64,000 bases of DNA from Paramyrothecium sp. XJ0827 (Eukaryota > Ascomycota > Sordariomycetes > Hypocreales > Stachybotryaceae): positions 1,178,001 to 1,242,000 of the forward strand of contig JAJFPB010000003.1 of the NCBI GenBank assembly GCA_020881915.1. Direction: 5' to 3'. Shown here piece after piece: positions 32,950-43,336 of the stretch. A model generated the notes under the pieces. The model did not search any database. It saw nothing but the letters and a program-made list of their open reading frames with translations, and had not been told where the DNA came from. Positions within the stretch are counted from its first letter, which is position 1. The number at the start of each line of letters is the position of its first letter. Made by a program: the position numbers and the translations under genes.

Positions 32950-33717
32950 TCACATCTTCAGGATAGTCTCGTTCTCCAGGATCCGCTCCTTCGCCCCGTC
33001 CAGCGCAACCTGCACCAACACCCTCGCGAGGTGCGGCGTCCCGACGCCCGCGTACAGCCCGCCGACGAGGCGCCGGGGGAGCGACGCGCCGGGTTGCAGG
33101 AAGCCGCTCGGGCGCAGGATCCACGTCTCGAAGACGTCGGCGCCGTGCGCGTCAGCCAGCACGCACAGCGCCTTCTCCACCTCGCCCTTGATGCGCCGCG
33201 TGTCGGCCAGGAACAGCAGCGTCTTCGTCTGGTCCCACTCGGCGAACTTGCCGCTGAGGAAGACGAAGCGGAACTTGCGGCCCGCGGGAACCGCCGTCTT
33301 GAGGCGCAGGAGCATCGCGTTGGCGGCTGCGAGTGTGTAGTCGACGCCCACGCGCCGGCAGAGCACCTTGTCGTGGTTGAACTGGTCGACGCGGCCACCG
33401 ATGGTCCTGTAGAAGGGAGCGCAGATCCGCGCGTCAGTCATGACAGGCCGGAGCAGCAGTGGGTAGGCAAATAACATCAGGAATCGCTAGTCTCACCAGA
33501 TGCAGGCTTCCGCGCCCGCGAGTGTCTCCATAAGATCGTCGGGATACGTCGAGAAGTCTTCGTGCATAATCACCCGCGCCTTGGGATGACCCTGAACGTC
33601 ATCCACGAGCGGCCTCCTCGTCAAAATCACCACCTCGGTGATGCGATCCTCTTCGAGGCATCGCTTCACGACCTCGCGGCCAGCCGTCCCCGTAGCACCC
33701 GTGACGATGACCTTCAT
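32950..33717 (-). CDS. NAD(P)-binding epimerase-like protein (atypical SDR)
   Basis: Exons 33717-33497 and 33406-32950 encode 225 residues with a 90-nt intron. MKVIVTGATGTAGREVVKRC is a Rossmann nucleotide-binding start with GxxGxxG. The protein is short for an extended SDR and lacks a clear YxxxK pair, which fits the NmrA-/atypical SDR group. The second exon is very GC-rich. Such proteins act as oxidoreductases or redox sensors in the cytosol. Substrate unknown. Confidence 0.78.
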
Positions 33718-34477
33718 GGCGCACGTGCCGCGACGGTACCTGATGCTGCAGGCTGCGTAATGAAATCTCAATCACGATGCTTGGGTGAGCGCGATTGGTC
33801 AATCTGAGGCTCAATCTTTTTCTGTGTCTTTGTTCATTCAAAAAGCCCAGAGGCACGCAAGCTGGCAACGGTTCACATTGCCGCCCAGGAAAGGACGAGA
33901 AGAGAAACCAGGAGGGGGAGGCCCTCGCGTGTGTGAAATGAGGGGCGGCTGTCGGTCGCTATCAACCCTTGGTGATGCATATAACCAACGGGGTGGTATA
34001 TTGTGTTGCATTAGGAAGCCTTCAATACCAGGATACGCCCGCCCAGGACAGGGGTTTCACCTCTGTGATATTTCGGGGTCTCCCCCTATGCACCCCTGTC
34101 TGCCTAGCGAATCCGCTTCTTTGACGGCTCTCGACCGAGCTGTTAGAAGGGGAATCCATGCATCGTTGCGCTCAGTGCCTGGTGGCTGCAGCTCACAAGG
34201 TATGTCGTCCCAGACTCAGTGACGGGTCGGTAACCTTCACCGATTGAGTGGTTCGATAATGCTAAATGCTTTCATTCGGATCTTCAGTACTTGCGAATTG
34301 TTCTATTCTCTTTATGTTCATGGGTATCACATTCTCCACTCCTGGTTGGTACGAACCGTTAACTCAAATATATTACAGCAAGGGTCCAAAAGCTCCGCGC
34401 TCGCCGGCTTGCGCGTGCCTGGATTGAATCCTCGTCCTAACAGTAACTCATGACTGACATCATTTCCCTTGAGACAT
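33718..34477. other. Intergenic, 0.76 kb
   Basis: Upstream of the epimerase-like gene and 3' of the large secreted protein. Short frames here are not supported. Confidence 0.4.
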
Positions 34478-37261
34478 TTACTGCTGTGCTCCGTACTTCT
34501 CGTACGCACCCTCAGAAGACACACCCTGCTTCAACGACAGTGGGTAGCAGCCCTTGACGAGGCCGCCAGTCACGGTGTGTTGCGCCTCGATGCTCTTGAG
34601 CGTCTCTGCGCCCTTCTCGGGGTCTGCGACCAGGAACAGTTTGGCTCCCTCGCTCCACAGGCTCTCCTCGTAATCGCACACCATTGGGTAGAAAACATCA
34701 TCCTGCTCGTCAACAGCAATGTACAGGTAGTCCTCGTCCTGTTCGCCCTCGGTGTACGGAGCCCACGCGACAACGGCACCAGACTCGGGAATCAGGGCCT
34801 GGTCCCGAAGACGGAGACGAGACACGCCCAGAGTGGACATGGTGTCCTTGTAGTAGTGCATCACGCGCTTCGAGCCGTCCGTCACGAGCGTACGGTCAAC
34901 AGAGGCCCACATCGCGGAACAAGCGGGGAGGTGGAAGCTCTTGGCGAATGAGTAGACGTTTCCGTTCGAGCAAGCCGCCAGCATGCTCGTTCCAGTCGGG
35001 TTGGTGATGGTGGAATAATCATAGCCATCCGTGCTCTTGTACGAGCTAGGAGGCAGCGTCTTGACACTGTAGGTAACGTTTTGGGACGCACCCTCGATCT
35101 TGGCTTGGGCTGTAACGTCTACGAGCATGCTCTGTACCTTGTCGCTGCGAGCAGTCCTGACGCGGGCATTGTGATACTTGTTGCCACCAAGCATGGCCCT
35201 ACGAATTGGCTGGATAGCTGGAAGTCTACGAGAACGTTAGTAACGAGGCCAGATGCAATGTGGGGGTTCGTCTACTTACTCAATGCAGCCACGGGCAAGA
35301 ACGTTGTCACCGGTGTCGAACAGGGAGAGGGGAGTAAGGCCAGTCACCTCCGCCGTGAGGGCGTTGCGCCAGCTGAGCTGTGAGCTGATGCCAGTGCAAC
35401 CGTTCGTTTCCTTGAACCCGGCCTGGAAACCGCCGTCATCGCCGAGGCCAATGGATGCGGTAACCTGTGCCACGCCCCTGATCGAAGGCTCATTGACAAT
35501 GCCCGCCGACAGATCGAATCCTGCGATCTGGATGCCAAACTTCAAGCCGACAGGCAGGCCCAGGGACGCGGAAAGCTTGACATCGCCCTCGACCTCCAAA
35601 ATGGGCTTGACACTGGGTTGCCAAGCGTCGGCCTTGGTGTTTTCCGAGTTGACGAGGTCAATGAGGACGTGAGCACCTTGCAATGAGAGCTCAGCACCGG
35701 TAAGGAGTCGGCCGCTTGCGGCAGCCTCCAGCGCAACCTTGGATCCAATGGAAATGCGGGGGCCGATGGTGATGACACCGAAAGAGAGACCTGGCAGACC
35801 AATGCCAAACAGCTCGGTCTCAAAGTTGTAACTGTAAGCAACCTTGGCGTCAACACCAATCTGCAGCATGATTTGCATGTCGTTGAAGAGCTCGACCTGT
35901 CCCTCGGTGACGCCGTCAATCGGCGACCAGGTAGCTCGACCGGCGATCCTAGCAGTGCCGCTGACACCGCAGTTGACGCAGTACACGTTCAAGCTGGCGT
36001 CAACGCCGGCTGGAAGCTCGACTCCTTCCGGCACGCCAAAAGACTTGAGCAGGATAGCAGGGCCCCAAGGCGACGGCGCCTGGATCGTGCCACCCAAAAG
36101 CATAGTCGCGAGAGGATCAGGGTTCTCGAGATCAGGTAGCTTGTAGGAGAAATCATGATCAAAGTCTCCGGAAAAGGTCGTAATCTCCTCAACCTTGTCC
36201 TGGACGTCATCGACAACCTCCTTGACATCCTCAACAACATTCTCGACAACGTCTTGAACCTGGTCAAAGGCCTCCTTGATGCCAGTCTTGACCTTCTCGA
36301 AGGCGCTGCAGAACCAACCGCATCGGCGAGCAATGGTTGCATCCGCGGTGACTCCCTTGTTGGAGACCTTGTCAATGAATGCCTTTTGCTCCTCGCTGAG
36401 AGGCTTCAGCGGGTGCTGGTCGTCGAGCTCGAGATCAAACAGCTTGCCAAAGCAAGCAGCAGGTAGGCCGTCCTTGCCGGCCGGGGCAATGCAGCCAGAG
36501 CGCGTCTTGCGAGATGGTGTTGGAGCCGGAGCGCTGGGAGCAGCACCCTCACCAGCGTTGGCCACAGCTGCGGAGAAACCGGCCTGGCTGGCAGGTTGGT
36601 CATCGTTGACCTCGGGAGTCCACCAGCCCCATTCGGATTCACCGTAGGAAACAAGATCTTGCGGGTGACCAGGCGTACCCTTGGCCAGAATGGTGTGAGC
36701 CTGGTCATCGTAAGTGAAGGCAGAGGTCTTGAAGTAGCAGCGGTCCTCGTGATCGTAGTCTCCACATCCCTCCGTGTAGGTAATGAGAACCATCTCTTCA
36801 TCTGGAAGCCAGTTCTCCCGTGCGATCTTGTAAGCCTCCTCGGAGTCGAATGCCATTGAAAGGCCCGCATCGCCGTACACAATGTCCTTGATAGACCCGG
36901 CTTGGTCGAGGTTCACGGAAGGCTGGTTGAAGTGGTAGGTAAGGAAAGCATAGCTTCCGGATTTGCTAGGATCTATGACTTGTTAGTCACAACACAACTC
37001 ACAAGCCTCAAATGGACTTTTCTCACCATCAAGACCATAGTACAGCTTGTTGCCCTCCTGGGGAGGAACAGGCACAACGTTCTTGACCTGGTTGGTGTTG
37101 GTGCCCCAGTGAACAGCCGGCTTCAAAGTCGCAATGGGCGCGTCGGGGTTGCCAGGAGTTTGCGACGCCGTAGGCTTGTCACTGCAACCTGCTTCAGCTT
37201 GTGAAACTGCCTGAACCGTGGCGGCGGAGGCCAGCGCGGCCGCAAAAGAACGATAGAACAT
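34478..37261 (-). CDS. Large secreted protein, DUF7029/DUF7223 type
   Basis: Exons 37261-37027, 36972-35280 and 35225-34478 encode 891 residues; the third junction uses the acceptor CTCGTAG at 35226, which is the only one keeping frame. MFYRSFAAALASAATVQAVS is a signal peptide. Residues about 30-190 hold KPAVHWGTNTNQVKN and ITYTEGCGDYDHEDRCYF, matching the DUF7029 style. A Pro/Ala linker leads to CGWFCSAFEKVKTG and a long amphipathic helix of repeated VxDV/VEDV units. Then a long beta-rich region follows (ASLNVYCVNCGVSGTARI, GLSFGVITIGPRISIGSK), like DUF7223. The last exon is another about 250-residue domain. Role unknown; probably cell-wall or extracellular matrix. Confidence 0.72.
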
Positions 37262-39264
37262 CTTGGATAGAACAGAATAAATAACGGTATAGCAAAAGAA
37301 GGTTGCTCAAAGAATGGCAAAGGTCAAAAATGAGTGACTGGGTCTAAACGAACCCTGAAACAGAACAAACAAAAAGAAAATGACCAAAGGAAACTAAACG
37401 ACACATCGACTTCAGGATCATTGGATCGGGGGCGGAACGGGTGTTTTGTAAGTCGCTGGATCTCGCTCGAGATGGAGGCTCCGGCGGACAGGCCGGGGTA
37501 GTCCGTCATTGCTTGGTTAATCCCCCAGCTCGAGCTCTAGAAGCCACCAGGGGTGCAGCTTCGCTTCTATCTTCGATAGCAGGCTGGTCAGTTGAAACTC
37601 ACTAATGCAGGAACGCCAATGCCAATCCAGGCTTCCCTCAACTGGTGAGCATGGATGGGGACAGTTGGGTGACAGAAAAAGCGAGAGTACAGAATTACTT
37701 GCCGGAACACACGCCAGAAGCATAGAGGTGTGTCTTACTTTTTCTGTCACCCTCTCAGGGAACCTAGTCCAGCATGGCCATGGCCAGGAAACGTCTTGTC
37801 ATGCCCCGGCTGATGCAGGGTGGGCGCACCGTAAGCGTCGCACCGCAAAGAGGACCCGCCTACCAATTCGAGCGATGGACTTTGGACGAGAATTAGCCCA
37901 TTGGCCCGAACCCGGGCCAACCGTCTCCTCATTGGCCATGGGCGGGGGCCTCTTTGGCGTCCCAAAAATAAAACAAGGAGACGGCGAAGCCTGCTAGCGG
38001 ACGGTTCGACACAGAGCTCGGTCCATCAACAGGGTCGCGGCGTTGCTGGAGCCCCGGACATGACCGCCTTGTCAAGCCCGTGACCATATGCCGTCGGCAA
38101 AGAACCGAGCTCAAGTTCAGGTGAGGGTGCAGCAGTGGTCGGATTTTCCCTATCGAGTGCCGTGATCAAATGAGGAAGGTTATCACGTACGCGTCGTTGT
38201 AGTCAAGTCGCCCGCTCCGCAAACTGCTTCGTCGCATTGATCGTTAAGTAGCTACCGCAAACATCGGATGAACCATCGCCCCGCGGTCAAGAAACGTAGT
38301 ACATACTTGGCATGAGCTTCTCAGACACCGAGCAGTATTCTTAGCTTCCGAGTGCGTTGAGGCGGGACCACCGTAACAGTCTATCATACATTTAAGCTGC
38401 GTTCGCGAGGTCTGTAGGTGGAGTCGCGAAACTCGGGGAGACTTGGCAGGCAGCGCAGGATTGCGCCATGGAATTCACGTGGGACTTAGTCAAGCCATAA
38501 TTATCTCAACTGGACTTTGGTGGCAGTGGATATGGACCCCTGCGGTAGAGATTTCGACAGGGTTCGAATTGTCCAAGCTGCTTTGAGGCAAGAAACCCAG
38601 AAGGCTCCGTGGAAAAGACAATCAGTCGACAGCCGACCAATGCCGACTCCGTTTCAGGGGTTGCAGCTACGAGCACTGACTCTCCTTCACTCCGCGATGG
38701 GTACACAGTACAGTCAGACCTTTCGATCCGGTCCGGCCGGCTGTGGAATGGAGTCGGAACGGTTCAATGCGTCCAGATGTGGAAGCAACCCAGCCCCTTG
38801 ACTGCCGTAGACCCCGTGCGGACGGGAGACGCGACACTAGCTGTACCGCCCGTATTCCATGCTTCCTTCAGTGCGGCCCTCACAAGTCCGTCGTTGCTCC
38901 CAGGTCCCTTTCGCTAGTAAACTCAAGTGGCTCTGGTCTCTTGCAAGGCCAGGTTCATGTTACCCGCCGTCTTAAGAAGTTTGGTGTCAGAGTACGCAGA
39001 TGAGCTAGTATTTGAATGCTTTATAGTCAGCAGACTGGTGAGTTGGCCCAGCAAGTGTCCACTTGTAGCGATGATCGAGGATCTAGCGTACCTCAACGCA
39101 GCTGGCCTATTGCAGGGTGTCAGCCGAACCATACATGCATGTCAAGGTATGGTCATTACTCTATGATGCGGGACTAACTTAGGGGTATCGTCCAATAGTT
39201 TGTGTGAGATAAGTAGAGAGAGGTCTTTCTCATGTTCACATGGAACTTGGTATTCATTGCGTGC
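37262..39264. other. Intergenic, 2.0 kb
   Basis: Upstream of the secreted DUF7029-type gene and 3' of the kinetochore gene. Apart from a 15-bp inverted repeat at 37.7 kb nothing is recognised. Many short frames overlap on both strands without family signatures. Confidence 0.45.
37667..37752. repeat. Perfect 15-bp inverted repeat, 86-bp element
   Basis: GGGTGACAGAAAAAG at 37667-37681 and its exact complement at 37738-37752, 56 bases apart. Matching does not extend further in or out. It could be a hairpin, a tiny MITE-like relic or a transcription-factor target pair. Confidence 0.8.
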
Positions 39265-40485
39265 TCAAAATATCGGTTGCACGTCGCTGCGAGACACTCT
39301 TTCGCCCAGCTGCTTCACGAACCGCCAAGCGGCATTTGACAACGTATCATTCAGATCAGTGTCGCCTTTGGCAATCTTGAGTCGCGATTGAGCGAGGACA
39401 AAGCCGGCGCAGGACACTTGCGTGATGCGCACACTCGGGTGAAACAGATTCAGAGCCAGGTGGTGGTCGAGGTATCGGGCCAAGGCGTCAGTGAAAGGTT
39501 GTTCAGGTCGCCCCTCGGCTGAACGCCACGCCCAGCCATCGTCTGGGTTGCTGCCGGCCAACCTGCGACGTTCGCGTGCGTCACCCTCCCAAGCTGCCGA
39601 CGGCCTGGAGCGCTCCGATGGAAGAGCTTTGCCTATCCGGACGAAGCGACGCAAGTCCTGAGGCGAGATGTTTATCTCTACCGATCTCAAGCCAGGGCTG
39701 GCCACAGCGTCGTCGGCGTTGGAATCACCTTCCTTGTCGCCAAATGGTAGGTGCTCAGCCAGAGGAGCGTTGAATGCCAGACTAATCACGACGTCGGGTC
39801 CCTTTTGGGGAACCCCAACGTCCTCGAGCCAGCCTTCCCAGGCATCGACAATGGTTTTCGTGCCTAGGGTTAGCTTGTTCACACGGCAGTCGAATGTGGT
39901 GGAGAGCCAGTCGCTGATGACTTGCTTGAGGGCGAGAGGCATGCGCATCAGCATCAGCGGAAGATGTAGGAACTGAGGATTCCCATCCGAAACCCCAGTC
40001 GCGGGACCATCGGGCTGCATGGCCCAGCCGCCGTGGTTTGCGGATGCTGATTTGGCCGTACGCGGTAGCAACAAGGCGGTATAGGCAGCGTTCTCGTGTC
40101 TGATGTCGATCCATAATCCTCTTTCTTGCTTCGCAGCCTCAGACGCTTGCTCGCCATCTCCGAGCACGGCATCAGCCTGAAACCAGCGAATCTTCACACT
40201 TCTTAATGATCCAACCTGGCCCACCGGGGTAGACGTGCTCTCAAGCCCAATCTGGATGCCTCTCACGACGTCGCCGACCAGCGTGTCGCGCAACCTGCGG
40301 CCAAGAAGGGCTAATCGAACGGCATCGAGGCCCTGCGCCCCGACGAACAGAGGCGACACTCTATGTGTGGAAAATGTGGTGTTGAAGAAGGGAGGCGTCG
40401 TATCATTGCCTCGGTCGCCCACGCCGGGGGAAGACGGAGCGGGGGTGTGCGAGACGTCAGAGATACGAGTGCGTGTGCGCGGCAT
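39265..40485 (-). CDS. Kinetochore Sim4-complex subunit Fta1 / CENP-L family
   Basis: A single exon of 406 residues. The region FFNTTFSTHRVSPLFVG followed by RLALLGRRLRDTLVGDVVRG is the signature opening of fungal Fta1, the CENP-L member of the CCAN complex. VKIRWFQADAVLG, LWIDIRHENAAYTALLLPR and LSTTFDCRVNKLTLG follow as in that family. It would act at the inner kinetochore, bound to centromeric chromatin with CENP-N. No signal or membrane segment is visible. The assignment rests on recalled family patterns, so moderate confidence. Confidence 0.68.
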   Translation of the reverse strand: MPRTRTRISDVSHTPAPSSPGVGDRGNDTTPPFFNTTFSTHRVSPLFVGAQGLDAVRLALLGRRLRDTLVGDVVRGIQIGLESTSTPVGQVGSLRSVKIRWFQADAVLGDGEQASEAAKQERGLWIDIRHENAAYTALLLPRTAKSASANHGGWAMQPDGPATGVSDGNPQFLHLPLMLMRMPLALKQVISDWLSTTFDCRVNKLTLGTKTIVDAWEGWLEDVGVPQKGPDVVISLAFNAPLAEHLPFGDKEGDSNADDAVASPGLRSVEINISPQDLRRFVRIGKALPSERSRPSAAWEGDARERRRLAGSNPDDGWAWRSAEGRPEQPFTDALARYLDHHLALNLFHPSVRITQVSCAGFVLAQSRLKIAKGDTDLNDTLSNAAWRFVKQLGERVSRSDVQPIF

Positions 40486-40720
40486 CTTGGTGTCTGAGGA
40501 GCAATTGGTGTATATGATCGAGGCTAATCATCTCGCAGGGGCCAGAGGACTATCGCATCACGAGCATTATGCCGTGTGTGAGCACATCTTTAATGAGTGA
40601 GACGCGTCGTGAACAAATGCGCGTTTGGGTTCCACCCGCTATGAACTGGGTAAAGAGGTGAGTGGGGCAAAGGTGTTGGCGCCACCACTAAGAAAGCAAC
40701 CTCTTAACACCAATACCACT

Positions 40721-40745
40721 ACCACCCACCACCCACCACCCACCA
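40721..40745. repeat. ACCACCC microsatellite-like run
   Basis: The 7-bp unit ACCACCC occurs three times in tandem, plus a partial fourth, about 80 bases before the tRNA-Lys gene. Confidence 0.75.
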
Positions 40746-40822
40746 TCAAGCCCACAGCAGCCCGAAGCCCAGTATAGTTTGTAGTAGCGCCCGCCTCTTC
40801 AACAACAAGCATCGGATTCGGT

Positions 40823-40907
40823 GCCCGGTTAGCTCAATCGGTAGAGCGTGAGACTCTTAGGAGTACACGAAATCTCAAGGTTGCGGGTTCGACCCCCGCA
40901 TCGGGCT
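40823..40907 (+). tRNA. tRNA-Lys(CTT) with 12-nt intron
   Basis: Acceptor stem GCCCGGT pairs with ATCGGGC at 40900-40906 (one G-T pair). The D arm TAGCTCAATCGGTAGAGC and the T arm TTGCGGGTTCGACCCCCGCA with TTCGA are standard. Anticodon CTT is at 40856-40858. Removing the intron GGAGTACACGAA at 40860-40871, just after position 37, leaves a perfect TGAGA/TCTCA anticodon stem. A T run follows the gene as a Pol III terminator. Confidence 0.95.
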
Positions 40908-41717
40908 TTTCCTATACAACCCCATTCTTCGATTGAGGACTTCTTTTTTTGCACCACAGGACAAATTTTGGGTGCAGAGGGTTGCCCAAAACACCATTTT
41001 TGGTTCCACTGCATGCGAGTACTACCCTACACAGTCAGAAAAGGCGAATGTTTTGCGAAATACTTGGCTGGTTTATTGAGGAGAGGACATGTGTAGAAAT
41101 ATGGGTATTTTCAAAATTTGCCTTTTTTTTGTTTCTCTGAGTCCAACTCATAAATAAACAACTCCGCGCCGTGGATTTCACAACACATCCTAGCAATGTT
41201 CCATTCAAGTTTACTCAGTCAACACCAACTGACATTCAGGCACTAATCAGACCCAGCTCGGCGGTAACACTGAACGTCCATTAATCACTCTTAAAGGACC
41301 TTTTCTCACACCCTACCCTGTACAGCTTGCCTCCTCGACTAGTATTGCTCAGCACAGCACGCAGACTGCCAACTCAACGAGCGATTCGGTCAATGGAGTT
41401 GATATCGTGGCCTGCCAGACCATTCCACCTGCCGAAGCCTTTGACCGTTGAACAAATTTCTTCGTCAGGTTCCACGGGGTCCACCCTTTGGTCTGTCTTT
41501 AGCTCCGCAAGCTCCGGAACTAACATCAACGGAGGCAATCGCCGGCCAGGGCATTTATTGGTCTGTCACAACCCGCCGCTCCATAACGCGGCACTTAAGG
41601 TGCACATGATGTAATATTCCGCGAGTACTAGTAGTGCAGTGCACAATGCCTTATGTTCTTACTACGTGATATCTCTCGCTACCGTGCATGATCGAGACCA
41701 AAACTAAGGGAGCGACC
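40908..41717. other. Intergenic, 0.8 kb
   Basis: Between tRNA-Lys and the oxidoreductase start. T-rich tracts at 40940 and 41110 may be Pol III terminators or random. No gene is seen. Confidence 0.4.
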
Positions 41718-42911
41718 ATGGCCGACGTCTCAGCTTCACAGTGGAGCATTCGCGCCTCCAACGATGACCTCTCCGGGCTCGAGCTACGGGACAATGTGAC
41801 AATCTCGAATTTGGGTGCTGACGAGGTCCTGGTCGAGCTGCACGCGGCTTCGCTGAACTACCGGGACCTCGTTATCGGAAAGGTAAGCATCTCACCCTCC
41901 CACCAAATCCCAGGAGCTCACAGCCACACAGGGCCTCATGGGCTTCAAAGCCTCACCCAACCTCATCCCCGGCTCCGACGGCGCCGGCGTCGTCCTCAAA
42001 ACCGGCAGCAACGTCAAGTCCGTGGCCCCCGGCGACCGGGTCGTCACCCACATGGTCCCGGAGAGTTTCGCCGACGACCGGCTCACGCCCCTGGACGACG
42101 AGACCCTGCCGAGCATGGCCCACGTCTGCGCGGGCCTCGGCCAAGGGCTCGACGGGACGCTCGCCACGCACGGCGTGTTCCGCGAGAGCTGCCTGGCCAA
42201 GTTCGACGGCGGCATGTCGTTCGAGGAGGCGGCGACGTTGACGTGCTCCGGCATCACCGCGTGGAATGCGCTGATGGGCCTTGAGGGACGAAAGGTGAAG
42301 AAGGGCGACTGGGTGCTTGTTCAAGGGACAGGCGGCGTGAGCATCGCCGCTCTGCAGGTGAGCTTCCTCATAACACGGGCTATTCACTCATCTTGTTGTT
42401 CTAACACCCTTGATAGTTCGCCCTCGCCGCTGGCGCAACCGTCATCGCAACCACCAGCAGCCCAGCCAAGGCCTCGAGGCTCCAACGCCTCGGCGCGCAC
42501 CACGTCCTCAACTACCGCGACGTCCCCGGCTGGGGCAGCGCCGCGAGGGAGCTCACCCCGTCCGGCCGCGGCGTCGATATCGTCGTCGACGTCGGCGGCA
42601 ACGCCACCCTCGGCGAGTCCCTGGAGGCCGTGCGCATCGACGGGCTCGTCGTGGCCGCCGGCCTCCTCGGCAGCGCCGAGGACAAGCCGGAGCTGCTGTC
42701 GGTCCTGCGCAAGATCTGCCTGGTCAGGGGCGTCCTGCTGGGCACGCGGCAGATGATGCGCGACATGGTTGCGTTCATCGAGAGGACCGGGGTGAAGCCG
42801 GCGCTGGACGACGAGGCGTTTGCGCTGAGCGAGGCCAAGGACGCGTATAAGCGGCTGGAGGAGCAGAAGCACTTCTCCAAGGTGGTCATTAAAATCCCAG
42901 GGACAAAGTAG
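41718..42911 (+). CDS. Zinc-independent-type MDR alcohol dehydrogenase / quinone oxidoreductase
   Basis: Exons 41718-41882, 41932-42357 and 42417-42911 encode 361 residues. I chose the ATG at 41718 for its ACCATGG context; the in-frame ATG at 41688 would add ten residues. GroES-like part: LHAASLNYRDLVIGK, LIPGSDGAGVV, SFEEAATLTCSGITAWNALM. Rossmann part: VQGTGGVSIAALQFALAAG and TTSSPAKASRLQRLGAHHV. The catalytic and structural zinc Cys clusters of classic ADH are not visible. Members reduce quinones or enones with NADPH. Substrate unknown. It converges with the coiled-coil gene. Confidence 0.88.
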
Positions 42912-43336
42912 GATCCCTTTATTGGTAAGAAACGTCTATGGACAAAAGTTTCACAAACAACTCGACTAGACCCTTCCACAAGTTCCACGTATAGAGACCA
43001 AAACATCACGGCTTCCCTAATATTGTCAGAAAAAAAGACGAACATTATAATTTAGCACTACAAGTGGGTATCGAAGTATATCGGACATTACAGCATGTGC
43101 AGCTCTCCTCCACCATCCACCCCCCTTTTTTGTATCTTCAGTCCTCGCTCTCTCTTCCACGCCTCGTCTCCCTGTCATGTACAAACGTTAAGATCCCATC
43201 AAGTTCCTTTCCGTCGTGCAAATCATTCAGGTCATGTTGTGCGAATGAAACAAGAAAAAAAAAAGCACAGCCGCAAAAAATCAACAACAAAAAGCATCAT
43301 CGTTATCGTTGTGCCTTTTTTCTGGGTGGTGGGTCA
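42912..43336. other. Intergenic between convergent genes, 425 bases
   Basis: Holds the two 3' flanks. An A-rich block at 43253-43290 lies just beyond the stop of the coiled-coil gene and may be in its 3' UTR. No gene. Confidence 0.45.

Noticed and set aside
32887..33474. 195-residue + strand frame opposite the epimerase-like gene
   Set aside because: The very GC-rich exon leaves all frames open; only the minus frame shows a Rossmann motif and a good intron.
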